Assembly: GCF_023078275.1 (NCBI RefSeq)
Contig: NC_062983.1
Location: 15,803,001-15,867,000 of the forward strand
DNA length: 64,000 nucleotides
Source: Leguminivora glycinivorella
Lineage: Eukaryota > Arthropoda > Insecta > Lepidoptera > Tortricidae
Direction: 5' to 3'
A program made the position numbers and the translations under genes. The first letter of the stretch is position 1; every line of letters begins with the position of its first letter. Positions 1-10,600 of this stretch are shown here, one piece after another. Below the pieces are notes generated by a model, which did not search any database, was not told where the DNA came from, and was given only the letters and a program-made list of their open reading frames with translations.

Positions 1-1
1 A

Positions 2-190
2 CTACATAAAGAAATAGACCGACATGGATCACTGAACCGATTAGCAGCGACCGGCGCCGACAGAACGAATCGCGCAACGAAAAGGAAAAAGAAGAAGTGG
101 TCGAGGCGGCGCAGGACTGCAGACTACTTATCCGAACTAAACAAAAGCCAAGAGAAAGGCAATAAAAGGAAAAGCGAATTCCGCAAATAA
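2..190 (+). CDS. C-terminal tail of an LTR-retrotransposon pol polyprotein (partial)
   Basis: A frame open from base 2 to TAA at 188-190 encodes about 62 residues. It is strongly basic, with a Lys/Arg cluster in the middle (TKRKKKKWSRRRR) and a second Lys-rich patch near the end. Such tails are usual at the C-terminus of integrase in Ty3/gypsy-type polyproteins, but no catalytic motif lies inside the window, so the family assignment is inferred. Support comes from position: the stop is followed by about 390 bp of non-coding DNA and then a 3' LTR with purine-rich lead-in. The gene starts outside the window. Confidence 0.5.
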   Translation, partial: LHKEIDRHGSLNRLAATGADRTNRATKRKKKKWSRRRRTADYLSELNKSQEKGNKRKSEFRK

Positions 191-817
191 GAAAAAAGAA
201 ACCAAGAACGGTTTTGTTTTATTTTTATGTTATGTTTTATTTTTATTTTCTTTCATTGATATTACTTCCGTAGATACCGTAGATTTGTCCAGTTTATTCT
301 TTCCTTTTCCCTCCAGTTGATTTTATTAAACTATGTAATATTCCGAAAAATAATGCTAAAAAAAACAGGTAACCCTAATCCGTAAGTAAATAAATAAATA
401 CCAGTAGGGAACAGTATATATACTTCAATTAAATAATTAAGTATATACATATAACTATTTGGCGTTGCAATACCCAAATTAGTATTACCCACTATAGGTA
501 CCAGCAAGGGGTATACCTAACCAGTTTAATTAACGGTGATTTTTACCCTAGGCAAAAATCTCCTCGTCGGGGGAGGCACTGTGACGACCCGGCATCGTCA
601 CAACGGACGGCATCCGGAGCGGTGTAGCGCGACGCGCGACGAGCAGACTACTCCGGCTACACACCCCACCGTGCCCCGCCGACGCCGCACGCCTATATAA
701 CCGCGCGGAGCGCGGACCGACCGGCAGTCGCTGTGCTGAGCCCGAGCAAGGCACAACGGCTCCTCCGCTTGGTGTGGCGGCGTGGAATCCCGCGTTCGCC
801 CCAAGTGTCCCTAGGTA

Positions 818-1100
818 TAAGTCTCCCGGCCGCGTGGCGCCCCGCGTAGTTAGCCAGGAGACTTCCCCCTTCCTTTCCCCGTAGTATAACCTCTCCCGGC
901 CGCGTGGAAGCCCGCGTAGTCAGCCAGGGTGGTTATCCCCAGTACCGTTCCCACCGTAGACTATCCCGGCCGCGTGGAAGCCCGCGTAGTCAGCCAGGGT
1001 GGTCATCCCCAGCACCGTTCCCACCGTAAACCTATCCCGGCCGCGTGGAAGCCCGCGTAGCTAGCCAGGACGGTTTATTCCCGACCTTGTTCCCCGGGGA
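818..1100 (+). repeat. Four tandem ~70-bp GC-rich units inside the LTR
   Basis: CTCCCGGCCGCGTGG-type cores recur at about 822, 892, 962 and 1032. Each is followed by a CCCGCGTAG / AGCCAGG block and a pyrimidine-rich spacer. They lie downstream of the LTR TATA-like box, so they would be in the transcribed R/U5 or leader part. Confidence 0.85.
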
Positions 1101-1297
1101 ACGTTCCGTTATCCACTATTTCCAGGGCACGCTGCCAAACCTCGGGTTATCACATATACGTATCATATTCATATATAGAGTTGGATATAGCTCGCTCCCG
1201 TCTGGAGCGAAACCAGTGTAATTAGACCTAAGAGTTCTTTATAAATAAAAGGCGCGTAAGACGCCAGTTTGTTACTTTTAAGTGGTGTTTCTTATCA

Positions 1298-2035
1298 GCT
1301 CATCCTCCCTACCCTGAGTTAGCTTGGAAACCTTCACAAGGCCCCTCAGGCTGAAGGATATGTGTGGCTCGCCCTCTGCGACGACCATCACAAACTCAAT
1401 CAATTTGATACTTATGTACGTATATGACGCCGTCAGGAGGTTTATGTGAAACATATTTTTTATCGTCTTATTAAAATAATAATAAATCATTGAGATATAT
1501 TGGTCTTGTTTTTTTTATGTATTTTTAGTACTAACAATATATTATATAACCCAAAGTTGCATCGAATAAGTAATAAATAACTGCATGTCAAAACCAATTT
1601 CCAAAATTAATCATAATTATTGTTTTATACAACAGTATACTCGCACATTCATAAGCAATTTGAAAGTAATTATGTTACTCACAATTTTTTTTTACTTCAT
1701 TTTAGTGATTTTACACAGAGAACCTCCTATAGAGTCCCAATATTGTAAATTTTGTGCGCGCTACAAATCACCAGTGCTTGGGGCGCGAGGAGCGGGAGGG
1801 GAATGTGTTTAGCGCGCTGCGATTGGTCGATTCAAGGATGGCAGGCAGTCGCGCCAGATGAAAAGGGAGTCGCGTAAATAGCCAGTGTAAGTTGACCTAT
1901 GCCGGCTCTGAATAAATTATAAATATGACTTATTTGTGGAATGTAATACCGTCTGTTTTTAAATTTGATCTTCTTGTTACCTTTCCACGCCATTTCACAC
2001 TACAGGCGGACATCTTTAAGGCATCAAAATACCCT
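1298..2035. other. No gene recognised
   Basis: AT-rich sequence with only short unsupported reading frames. A 70-codon minus-strand frame at 1278-1490 has no recognisable domain and overlaps the LTR end. Confidence 0.5.
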
Positions 2036-2602
2036 TTTTAGGGTTCCGTAGTCAACTAGGAACCCTTATAGTTTCGCCATGTCTGTCTGTCCGTCCGTCC
2101 GTCCGTCCGTCCGTCCGTCCGTCCGTCCGTCCGTCCGTCCGTCCGTCCGTCCGCGGATAATCTCAGTAACCGTAAGTACTAGAAAGCTGAAATTTGGTAC
2201 CAATATGTGCAAAAATAAGAAATGGAAAAAAATGTTTTATTAGGGTACCCCCCCTACACGTAAAGTGGGGGCTGATATTTTTTTTCATTCCAACCCCAAC
2301 GTGTGATATATTGTTGGATAGGTATTTAAAAATGAATAAGGGTTTACTAAGATCGTTTTTTGATAATATTAATATTTTCGGAAATAATCGCTCCTAAAGG
2401 AAAAAAAAGTGCGTCCCCCCCCCTCTAACTTTTGAACCATATGTTTAAAAAATATGAAAAAAATCACAAAAGTAGAACTTTATAAAGACTTTATAGGAAA
2501 ATTATTTTAAACTTGATAGGTTCAGTAGTTTTTGAGAAAAATACGAAAAACTACGGAACCCTACACTGAGCGTGGCCCGAGACGCTCTTGGCCGGTTTTT
2601 CA
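2036..2602 (+). mobile_element. Interspersed repeat, GGGTTCCGTAG...TTGGCCGGTTTTT family, copy 1
   Basis: The element begins AGGGTTCCGTAGTC, carries a (CCGT)n tract, and ends CTACGGAACCC ... CTTGGCCGGTTTTT. A reverse-complement copy starts at 56785 and shares long blocks with it (for example the segment around 2255-2560), so this is a dispersed element. No ORF is seen; it is a non-autonomous element of unknown superfamily. Confidence 0.8.
2080..2153 (+). repeat. (CCGT)n microsatellite
   Basis: About 17 consecutive GTCC units after GTCTGTCT, embedded in the 2036-2602 repeat. Confidence 0.95.
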
Positions 2603-3297
2603 ATTTTTTTATTGCGAAAAACACGAGCTGCTTTCGGGTCGGTTACTTGGTCGTTACTGATCGGGCACGGCGAGCGCCCGCGCTTATATCATGGCAAATA
2701 CAAGTAAGGCTGGTGACCGCGAGTCGTCTTGTAATGGGTTGGTCTGTGTGATTTTAGTTTAAGACTGAAGGCAGTCCTCGATGTTCTATTTCCTCACGAC
2801 AGCCAATTTCAATCGTAGAAATCCTTAAAAAAAGAGACTTAAACTACAATTTCAAGCAAAAGGTAATTTGAAATGAGGCTAACCAAACTCTGCAGTGACA
2901 ATGTAGACGGTGCTAGTGTTTTACCACGAATGCTGGAGTTTGTAAATTGCGGGCGGGCGTATTTTTCTGTCGTAGAGTAGAACCTGACAAAAAAGAGTAG
3001 AAATCGAAAAAAAAAATTATAACAACTTTTTTATAGCAACACTAACTGTTCTCATACAAAAGTGACTCAATAGTTGCCACGTGACAAAACGGTTTACATC
3101 GACGGTGGCGCCCCTATCATATTCAACTCTTTTTTGCCAGGCTGTATAATGAAACATTTCCGAAATTTGCAACCTTTGGTTTTCGAGAGAGATCGGATGA
3201 CTTTTAAACATAAAATCTATTGCTATAATATAAAGACCTATTGTTATCTATGTATAGCTAACATAAATATGTATTTCGAATCTATTACTTTATGTTA
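2603..3297. other. No gene recognised
   Basis: No exon, repeat copy or RNA gene could be supported here. Confidence 0.4.
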
Positions 3298-3444
3298 GGC
3301 CCCCCACAGACGGGAGACAAAACTGTTTTTTGTCTCCATCGCTCGGTCTATGGGCTAGTATGAAGGTGCGCACACGAGGCGACGCAACTTTTCATACAAA
3401 TACGACGGAGACAAAACAGTTTTGTCTCCCGTCTGTGGGGGGCC
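3298..3444. mobile_element. MITE, PIF/Harbinger-like, 147 bp, TSD TTA
   Basis: Near-perfect terminal inverted repeats of about 40 bp start GGCCCCCCACAGACGGGAGA and are flanked by direct TTA (3295-3297 and 3445-3447). A 3-bp TWA duplication is the PIF/Harbinger signature. It has no coding capacity. Confidence 0.85.
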
Positions 3445-3447
3445 TTA

Positions 3448-4542
3448 GTGACTACCCTAGTGAGAATTTATATTCTTTGGTGCTTACGCAAATAAGATTA
3501 ATCCATAGAATTTGATTCTCAGTGAAAGCAAAAATATTAACCTTACCCTTACTGTCAACGTGTCAACAGGAGATACTAATTTATGTGTAAATTTTTCCGT
3601 TTTGTCATAATATAAACACTTACTAAAGTATGATTTGGTACATAATTACTTAACATCAAAAAATACAAAATAGGTATCATTATACCATTTTATAACGGTC
3701 TTTTTTTTACTACTTATTCACTACAGCACAAATTATGATTTTGAATAAAAAACTATCGATATGTACTTGATAGAGAGCACAACACTATTCGTACCAAAAC
3801 GAAGTGACGGTGACGGTGTCTGTGCTGACGAACGGGATCGAAACGAAACGAAATAAAGAAAAAAAAACATTACAACTTTCAACACGAGAGTCTACTCTGT
3901 TGTTTACATTTCGAAAACTATTGTTAATCTTATCCTGCTAAATAGCAGTGACGTGATTCATATTTTTCGTTGCGCTTTTGTTTGTAACATTTGTTTTGTT
4001 GTGTTGTGATCCGGTGAACGTAACAGGTACGGTACGTTTACACATATTACATAAAAATACAGTTTCATCTCGTAATCTTCGCAGAATTATGGTAATTTTA
4101 ATCAATGGTTAGAAAGTGATGCTCGCGTGTGATATAACTGAGTTGAAAGGTGAAATTAAACGCTAGGTGGTTCACCTTGCTTGGATGCAGTCGAGTAGGC
4201 GAAGTGATCATAGAAAGTTTAATTTCAGTTTCGCTTTAGATTTACATCTTAGTGCTCGTGTTAAAAATAAAGAAACCATGAGCTTTATTGTCAACTCAGC
4301 TGTGTGCTTGTCTGTCATGCCGGACTGTAAGACGTTTGCAAGTTTTGGCATCATTAGATTAATGTTTTTCACATTCTTGTTATGATTCATTTGTGTTGCG
4401 CTTTAATTACTGCTAATCATAGTAGACTCGTTTTGTTACATTATTCAATTGGTAATGGAAACAGCCCACAGTCAAGTTTGCCTTGACAAAGCAAACTAGA
4501 TCTCATACTTTTTAATTGTCTAAAATTGTCTGTTTTAAAAAA
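3448..4542 (+). other. Upstream region of the C14orf119-type gene
   Basis: No coding signal is seen. The region should hold the promoter and 5' UTR of the gene starting at 4543. A splice-donor-like sequence after GTGAACGTAACAG near 4026 could end a non-coding first exon, but this is only a guess. Confidence 0.35.
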
Positions 4543-4800
4543 ATGGCTGAAAAGGCTAATGTGATTTTAAAAACTTCAGGTGAGCATAGACCATTGGCAA
4601 GAAGGATGTCTGCTCCGGGCTTGACTTCGGAGGCTCAGTTGCGGTACCTCCTGCAGTGGTTTGGCGAGTTCAGTGAGCTGCAGCGTGAGGATTTTCTGCC
4701 GGTATTGGCTGCAGCGTCAGGAGGCAAGGCTGATCAGCTTGCTGCTACCCTTGCAGCCTTGTCTTGTGAAGATAAGCCTGTCAGCTTGTTCCAATGCAGA
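4543..4800 (+). CDS. C14orf119-like gene, exon 1
   Basis: 86 codons from ATG to a phase-0 donor (GTAAGT at 4801). It holds the first half of the DUF4508-like domain, ending SLFQCR. Confidence 0.85.
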
Positions 4801-6858
4801 GTAAGTGGATTTCTTTTTATTCTGTATTGATTAACCATATTTAAAAGGGATTCCCATAAATTTTAGATTAACCCCTTATTCATAAACATTCACTAAAGTT
4901 TTCAAGCCGATAAAGTTTGTTTGTCCTCTATCACACTAATACGTCAGAAAGGGACAAACACACTTTATCGGTTTATAAGGGGGTAAAACTTTGCCACACT
5001 TTACTGACCATTAAACAAATTGTTAGAAATATTTGCTGTCTAGTTATATCAGTATTGATTCATTATGATGGACCATACATTTGAAGAGCATATTCAGTAC
5101 ACTTATAATTGTTCGAAACCTAAAATTTTACTTATTTGGTCTAATCATTGGCTGGCATACAGTCAGAATTTTCAACTTGTGTATTTATTCCTATGCAGTA
5201 ATATATAAATACAGAGCTGTGGGCTTTCCAAGAGCTCCAGCTACCTAGAAAAATGCTTAGCTCTCGGTCAATGGTGGGGAAGCCGCAAAGGATTTTATCC
5301 GGTCCTCCACTGGTTGTTTAAAATAGTATGTGATATGGCCAATACTGTACATTTTCTATGTAAATGTTGTTTGTTTTCCTCTAAAATTCATTAAAATTTT
5401 GGGCTCCAATGAAAAAAGTTTGCCCACCATTGGTCTAGGAGGAAATTGCGCCTTCAGGATACCTTATTAAAAAAAATGATGATACCTGTGCTGTCAAATT
5501 TAAATATACCATTCTTCAGCATTATTGGCCTCTATTTTTACATTAAGTTAAAAAGACTGAGAGCTTTGTCCAGCATTCACACAGCTCATAATAAATAATT
5601 ATTCCTGACTGATATACATAATAAGCATAGCTGGGCACCGTTAATCAAATAGTTAACTTCGTTAATCGCTAATCCGTTACTAAAAAAGTTAACTTCGTTA
5701 ATCGTTAAAGCGATACATTTCGACAAATTTAACGTAAGTTAAAGTTAATCGTTAATCCGTTAACACGTGAAGAAAAATGAACTTTTCTTTAAATATTTAG
5801 TTGCATCAGTATCCACTATAACGTATTATATTTCTGTAAAAGGCCGAAGTACAGCTAGCCTATTGAACTCTAAGCTGCACGTGGATGGCAGTGATCGCCT
5901 GAGCTACCTACTGCCAAGAGCTGTGTCAGGAGAGATGCTGGCGGTGACGGGACTGTTGTGGCACTTTGGGCGGTAGAGGCTAGGGAAGCGAATGTGGTCG
6001 TAAATAGGGCTCGAATTTGCTGCCCTATCACTACAACAGTCGCCATGGTAAAGCTTAGAATTCACCGAATCAAAGTTAGTAAAAGCAAATCCACGTGAAG
6101 AATAAATTTTTAGGTTATATTTCGGACTTTTAGCAATCGACATCGGTAAAACCTAGGATTTACCGGCAAATCATAGGATTTGCCGTACTTCGGGCTTTTA
6201 TAGTAGCGTTCAGAACGTGTTTTTCGTCGCGCAGATGGCGCCTGTGCCCTACTAGATTAACGATTAACGGACTCGGAGAAATTTAACGGAAGTTAACGAG
6301 TCCGTTAACATTTTTTCAAGTTAACTTAAAAGTTAATCCGTTAATCGAAATGTTAAATTCGTTAATTAACGATTAACGGATTAACGAGTTAATGCCCAGC
6401 TATGATAATAAGGTACATAATCAATCTTTCTGCTAAGAAAAGTTTATTTCTAGAAAATTACACCATGTGTTCCAATTTGGTTCCATTAAACAAATTTCCC
6501 TTTTAATCTTATGCAAACTTATGTAATCATTATGCAATCAAAATAACATATTAATATTCTGTTACAGATAAAGTTATTCAACGAATGGTACCCCACATGG
6601 ACTGGTGATGAGAAAGACAGACTAGTTTCCGGAGTCACAGAAATGGACCCGGATTTCGGTAAGAAACTACTGGAATTCCTGACTAACGGACCTAAGATGA
6701 ACGGTGATCTCAATGGAACGAGTGAAGTACATTCCCCAACTGAAGAGAATGTTGAAGCTCAGAATGAGCCCGAGGAACATGAGGATGTGGTTGAGGATGA
6801 GGAACCGGCTATAACCCAGGATGCTAATATTGGTTTGGAGATAGCAGCTGCCTCGTAA
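4543..6858 (+). CDS. C14orf119-like protein (DUF4508 family), two exons
   Basis: The 182-residue protein is encoded by exon 1 (4543-4800, 86 codons, phase 0) and exon 2 (6568-6858, ending TAA). The donor is A|GTAAGT at 4801 and the acceptor TTACAG at 6562-6567. The start ATG is in a good context (AAAAAAATGGC). Residues about 34-130 resemble vertebrate C14orf119: LLQWFGEFSELQREDFL, then a Leu-rich stretch, then SLFQCRIKLFNEWYPTW, then EMDPDFGKKLLEFL. The Trp-rich, conserved-spacing pattern across the splice junction confirms the intron. The C-terminus (about residues 135-175) is acidic, rich in Glu/Asp, and probably disordered. The biochemical function of the family is not established. The name rests on recognition by eye, not a database search. 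Confidence 0.85.
4868..4986. mobile_element. Small MITE, CCCCTTATTCATAAAC family
   Basis: Imperfect terminal inverted repeats (TTAACCCCTTATTCATAAAC against TTTATAAGGGGGTAA) around a GTTTGTCC / GGGACAAAC inner stem. A sister copy lies at 20984-21138. It lies in the C14orf119-like intron; the superfamily is uncertain, and ends with TA favour Tc1/mariner. Confidence 0.65.
5626..6404. mobile_element. Foldback/MITE, hAT-like, 779 bp, TSD ATAATAAG
   Basis: Terminal repeats CATAGCTGGGCA / TGCCCAGCTATG are followed inward by GTTAAT/ATTAAC-rich arms. Direct 8-bp ATAATAAG lies at 5618-5625 and 6405-6412. The 8-bp duplication suggests hAT, but the superfamily is inferred. It sits inside the intron of the C14orf119-like gene and has no transposase ORF. 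Confidence 0.8.
6568..6858 (+). CDS. C14orf119-like gene, exon 2
   Basis: 96 codons plus stop, entered in phase 0 after a TTACAG acceptor. It holds the EWYPTW and DPDF motifs and the acidic tail. Confidence 0.85.
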   Translation: MKLFNEWYPTWTGDEKDRLVSGVTEMDPDFGKKLLEFLTNGPKMNGDLNGTSEVHSPTEENVEAQNEPEEHEDVVEDEEPAITQDANIGLEIAAAS

Positions 6859-7124
6859 CTGGACAATAGTAGTTTTGGTACTGATAGAATGAGGTAAGGT
6901 TAACTATTTAAAGGCCCCATTACGATTTCGCATGCGATTTTTGTCACATTGCGATATTTGGTTAGTTGACTGAATTAATTGTACTAATTCTAATTTATTG
7001 CACTGTGTAACTAAATGGGGCACTCAAAATTAAGTAAAAACTGAAAGATCATATTCACGCTTACTTACTATTTCGAATAGCTGTCCGAGGGCCGCCATGT
7101 TGCACAAATTTACAAAAAAAGAAT
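6859..7124 (+). other. Probable 3' UTR / downstream of C14orf119-like gene
   Basis: Non-coding sequence after the stop. No nearby AATAAA is obvious before about 7550, so the transcript end is undetermined. Confidence 0.3.
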
Positions 7125-7195
7125 ACAAATGGCGGACTTAACGCCTTGAGGCATTCTCTACCAGTCAACCATTGGGCTAAACAGAAAGCTTAGTT
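7125..7195 (-). repeat. LINE 3'-end fragment (ATTCTCTACCAGTCAACCAT family)
   Basis: ATGGCGGACTTAA ... GGCATTCTCTACCAGTCAACCATTGGGC recurs at about 19945-20000, 56345-56405 and, degenerately, 61405-61460. The copies with AT-rich tails show that the element reads on the minus strand. Confidence 0.65.
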
Positions 7196-7399
7196 GCAAA
7201 CGGCCGCATGAGCAAATTTGCTCGGGCGAGGAAAACGTTCATGCGAGGCCAGTGTGGGTGACCCGGCTGATCATTATTCAATTTGGGGCCTAAATATCTT
7301 TTATCCATTTTTTTTACTCCCGAACTGTTTGTTCATCATTTACAGGGTCGTGCATAGACCTTTAAAACCCTACATAAAAGTCTATTCCCAAAGCCAGAG

Positions 7400-7522
7400 T
7401 CCGCCGGCTTTCAGCGCATGTGCGCAGTATCGAAAAAACTGAAAACGCATTGTTTGGCTCTGTAACCATGGCAACGCATTGTTATAACGATACTGCGCGC
7501 GTGCGCGGGAAGGCTTCGGGCA
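7400..7522. repeat. Short inverted repeat, GCGCATGTGCGCAGTATCG arms
   Basis: Arms GCGCATGTGCGCAGTATCG and CGATACTGCGCGCGTGCGC are separated by about 70 bp. It is MITE-like, but no duplication was identified. Confidence 0.5.
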
Positions 7523-7629
7523 GCTGAGGTGACAGTGCAAACCTTTGCGTCAAAATAAATGAAACAGTGTGAATTTTACGAAAGTTATTCAAGAAAACTA
7601 TTAAAAACTAAGTGCATGGTCGTAGAAAA

Positions 7630-7767
7630 AGTATTTTAAGCAACGGTGTTTAACTGAGTCAAAAAATTCTCGTGGCATCTTAGTAACAATTTTGGCTTCG
7701 CCTCAAATTGTTACCCACACCACTCGACTTTTTTGACTTCCTTTAAACGCCTGTTGCATAAAATACT
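7630..7767. mobile_element. MITE with ~35-bp inverted ends
   Basis: The left end GTATTTTAAGCAACGGTGTTTAA matches the reverse complement of the right end (TTTAAACGCCTGTTGCATAAAATAC). Inner stems GAGTCAAAAAA / TTTTTTGACTTC extend the fold. Confidence 0.7.
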
Positions 7768-7858
7768 ATTAACAGTGGGCAAATAATTTCTAGCTCAATC
7801 CTTATTTTCATATTTCAGTAATATTGTTCTTATATATGACGTTGACGTGAGCATCTAC

Positions 7859-7986
7859 AGGTGTTGCGCGAAAAGATTTGCCTTCGTATTGTTACGGAAA
7901 CATACGAATGTGTCATGCTATTTCAGTCAGTCTCAGTACGAACGTTTCCGGGAAAATACGAAAGAAACCTTTTTCGCACTACACCT
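7859..7986. mobile_element. MITE with ~45-bp inverted ends
   Basis: AGGTGTTGCGCGAAAAGATT at the left matches AGGTGTAGTGCGAAAAAGGT read from the right end. Both arms continue into TTCGTATT...CGGAAAC. Confidence 0.75.
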
Positions 7987-8679
7987 AAAATGCCTTGTAT
8001 AAAATAAAATACCAAGTACTATCGACAACACTTTTAACTGTATATTTGTAGTCCCTACTACGAACAGCATAAAGTCTACCGATGGTTAGTTACGGGTTAC
8101 GGGTGTTGTCGTTTGTACGTCAATAGTAGATATGGTATTTTATAAATAGGTAATGTGATGGACAATCTTTCAAGTGAATCTCTTTCTGCAGCTAAAATAG
8201 ATTAGTTTTGTATACTTTATATGATTTACTTCACAAGTGGCACAATGTAGGTACCTATACTTATATTTTTTATTTATTTATATGCCTACTTTATGTAAAA
8301 TCATGTTTTCTTCACAATTATTTCTACATTCCATTGGATCGCATTCCATTAAAATTGTATACACTTAGGTATAAAAGTTACTATGAATCTCAACATTTTT
8401 ATTACTTTCTTCACTTTCTTTTTTACATTTATAAATGTATTAGTAAGTTTAATCGACAGTCTCTTGTCGATATTTGTAATTAAACATATACTAACAATAT
8501 ATATATGTAATAAATAAGTAAACTTTTGTTATAACGGGACAAAGTTATTGAGGCCAACTAATATCGGTTTAGTACAAACATATTATGTGCCAAGGGTTTA
8601 TCAGTATTTAAATATATTATTATATACAGTTACTACTATTTAAGCGGTTTCGTCTATGTACTTTTAAATATAGTATTGC
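7987..8679. other. AT-rich, nothing recognised
   Basis: Contains a 91-codon plus-strand frame (8208-8483) of very hydrophobic, Tyr/Phe-rich composition typical of translated AT-rich DNA. It has no homology signal. Confidence 0.4.
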
Positions 8680-8814
8680 AATTTAAGAAGAGACAAAATT
8701 GTCAGGGCTATTTATATTAACGCCAAGATCATCTAGAGGAGTCGTTAGTAGGAGTTCCCCTAGCGTAATAGCATTTCATCATTAATTAAAATCATTAATG
8801 TCTCTTCTTAAATT
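8680..8814. mobile_element. MITE with perfect 15-bp inverted ends
   Basis: AATTTAAGAAGAGAC at 8680-8694 and its exact reverse complement at 8800-8814. Confidence 0.65.
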
Positions 8815-9287
8815 ACGAAACCTAAATCATTCGCTATAAAGAATATGTAAATCGATTTATTTGTCGAAGGCCATAATTATAATTGTAGTATCGCAATCAT
8901 TGAATCATTCCTAAGATATAGTTCGTTGAACATTTTGTAAAAGTAAATATTTTGGATGGAGTCTATCTTAAGGTGCTGGCTAACAACGGAGTTGTGATTA
9001 GTGAAGGCCATAAGTAAATCCAAAATATATTATTTACATTAGTAACTTATTTAAATAAAAGATTCAAATCAAGTATATGATATTATTTATTCGTTTTTAA
9101 ACATTATTTATAATCAATTCCTTAATTTAATGTAAAATAAATGAGAATGTTTAAAATGCATTGATTCTGCAAAAGATTGAATCTGTGTGGTTTATAAGGC
9201 ATTTTATATTTAAAAAAAGCCATGTCTTCTACAATAAATACCCACAGAATTACAGTTAAACCAGAATGAGTAGTTAGGTCAAAAAGT
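8815..9287. other. AT-rich intergenic DNA, nothing recognised
   Basis: No exon or element could be supported. Confidence 0.35.
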
Positions 9288-9682
9288 GTGTCCACATGAG
9301 AGGTCATTGTTTGGGCTGGTGTCCCTCTCGCACTTACTGACAATGTCAACATTATTCAGTGACGTCATCACTGTCATACATTGGGGATACCAGTCAATTT
9401 TCAAAGTTACTACCAAATCTACTAATACCCATTTGAACATATTTTTTAATTATACAAATCTTTGATTTATTGGCATCAAAATAATTACATTATAATTATT
9501 TTCCAATTCTTTGAAATATATCGAAACCCTAGTTTGAATATAACACTAAAATAATATAAGAAGTTGTAAAGTCAGGTAATATACAGATAAAAATACTACT
9601 ACTATGGTAACCTCATTAACACTGGCAACACGTGCGAGAGGGACACCAGCCCAAACAATGCCCTCTCATGTGGACCGTTTTC
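9288..9682. mobile_element. Foldback element, GTCCACATGAGAGG ends
   Basis: Inverted arms of about 45 bp: GTCCACATGAGAGG ... TTTGGGCTGGTGTCCC near 9299-9335, and their complement near 9630-9678. The interior is about 300 bp of AT-rich non-coding DNA. Confidence 0.7.
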
Positions 9683-10289
9683 GCTAGTCTGATACGATCA
9701 CCTTTATGTCTCAGTGATAAGGTTCAATTTAGTATGGCAAAAAATGTGATTCCACAATCTAGTTTAATAATTCTAAATCTATGTAAATACCATACAAAGT
9801 ACTAGGCAAACATGACCAGAAAAACCTACGACGGTTTTAAATGGCACAACCGCTTTGAGTATACTCTTACAACTAAACTAACCTAAAACAGGGGCTCCAA
9901 ACTTAGGCCGGCGGCATGGAAGGAGGCTAGACAGAGAAATCGACTTTGCAGTGGTTAGAATGGAAAATAGAAATGCTGCCACAAACGTTAAATTCCAATG
10001 AAAATATTTCATCCAACACTATCGATAGGGCTTTCAACCGTAAAAAAATCTGCATAAATAGCGCTATCATAGCTTTCCCATATCTCAAAGTGCCTATAAG
10101 AATTGACTGGCATCCTGGGCATAAAAAGTACTAAGTACTTAACACAATTCTGGGCAAGTATGCTGGCACCATCTGTACAATACTTCTCCGGCCAACCCCG
10201 TACAAATTCGGTGAAGAGCTTAGGAGGCGACGGATTTCCTCTGAAAATAAAGCTGGCCATGCCTGGAGATCCCCAACCTAACATCAGTC
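9683..10289 (-). other. Region 3' of the CLIP-protease gene A (3' UTR / intergenic)
   Basis: No coding signal is convincing. A 94-codon minus-strand frame (10009-10293) overlaps the protease stop and has no recognisable domain; it is probably 3' UTR. Confidence 0.35.
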
Positions 10290-10600
10290 TCAAGGTCTAA
10301 GTTTGCTCACAATCCAGTCGAAATACGCGCCCACGCGCGTGTAAACCCCCGGCCAGCCGACCGTGCCGCAGGGCGAGGGTCCGTAGGACACGACGCCCAC
10401 GGCGATCCAGTTGTCCACCGCCGGCACGCGGCCCATGAGCGCGCCGCCGGAGTCCCCGCGGCACGAGTCCCGCCCCGCCACGCCGCCCGCGCAGATCTGC
10501 TTGTTGATGATGCGCCGCCCCACCGGCCGGAACACTTTCGAGCATTCGGCGAGGGTGACGACGGGTACGCGGACTTTTAGTTTCACGTCCGATTCAGATC
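10290..10600 (-). CDS. Protease A exon 8: catalytic Ser and C-terminus
   Basis: Encodes KQICAGG ... DSCRGDSGGALM ... VSYGPSPCG ... GVYTRVGAYFDWI, ending in TGA at 10290-10292. It is GC-rich compared with the surrounding DNA. Confidence 0.95.

Larger units (their letters stand above)
1..1297 (+). mobile_element. 3' end of an LTR retrotransposon (pol tail, 3' UTR, 3' LTR at about 580-1297)
   Basis: The purine-rich run at 568-577 is followed by TGTGACGACC at 580, a typical LTR start. A TATA-like CTATATAA lies near 691-698, an AATAAA near 1244, and a plausible CA end at 1296-1297 (the end is approximate because the 5' LTR is outside the window). The first 20 bases of the LTR form a small hairpin (TGTGACGA with TCGTCACA). 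Superfamily is probably Ty3/gypsy; BEL/Pao is not excluded. Confidence 0.6.

Noticed and set aside
1278..1490. Minus-strand 70-codon frame near the first LTR
   Set aside because: No domain, no splice sites, and it overlaps the LTR end.
10009..10293. Separate small gene downstream of protease A
   Set aside because: Overlaps the protease stop region, has no recognisable domain or splice support, and fits a 3' UTR.
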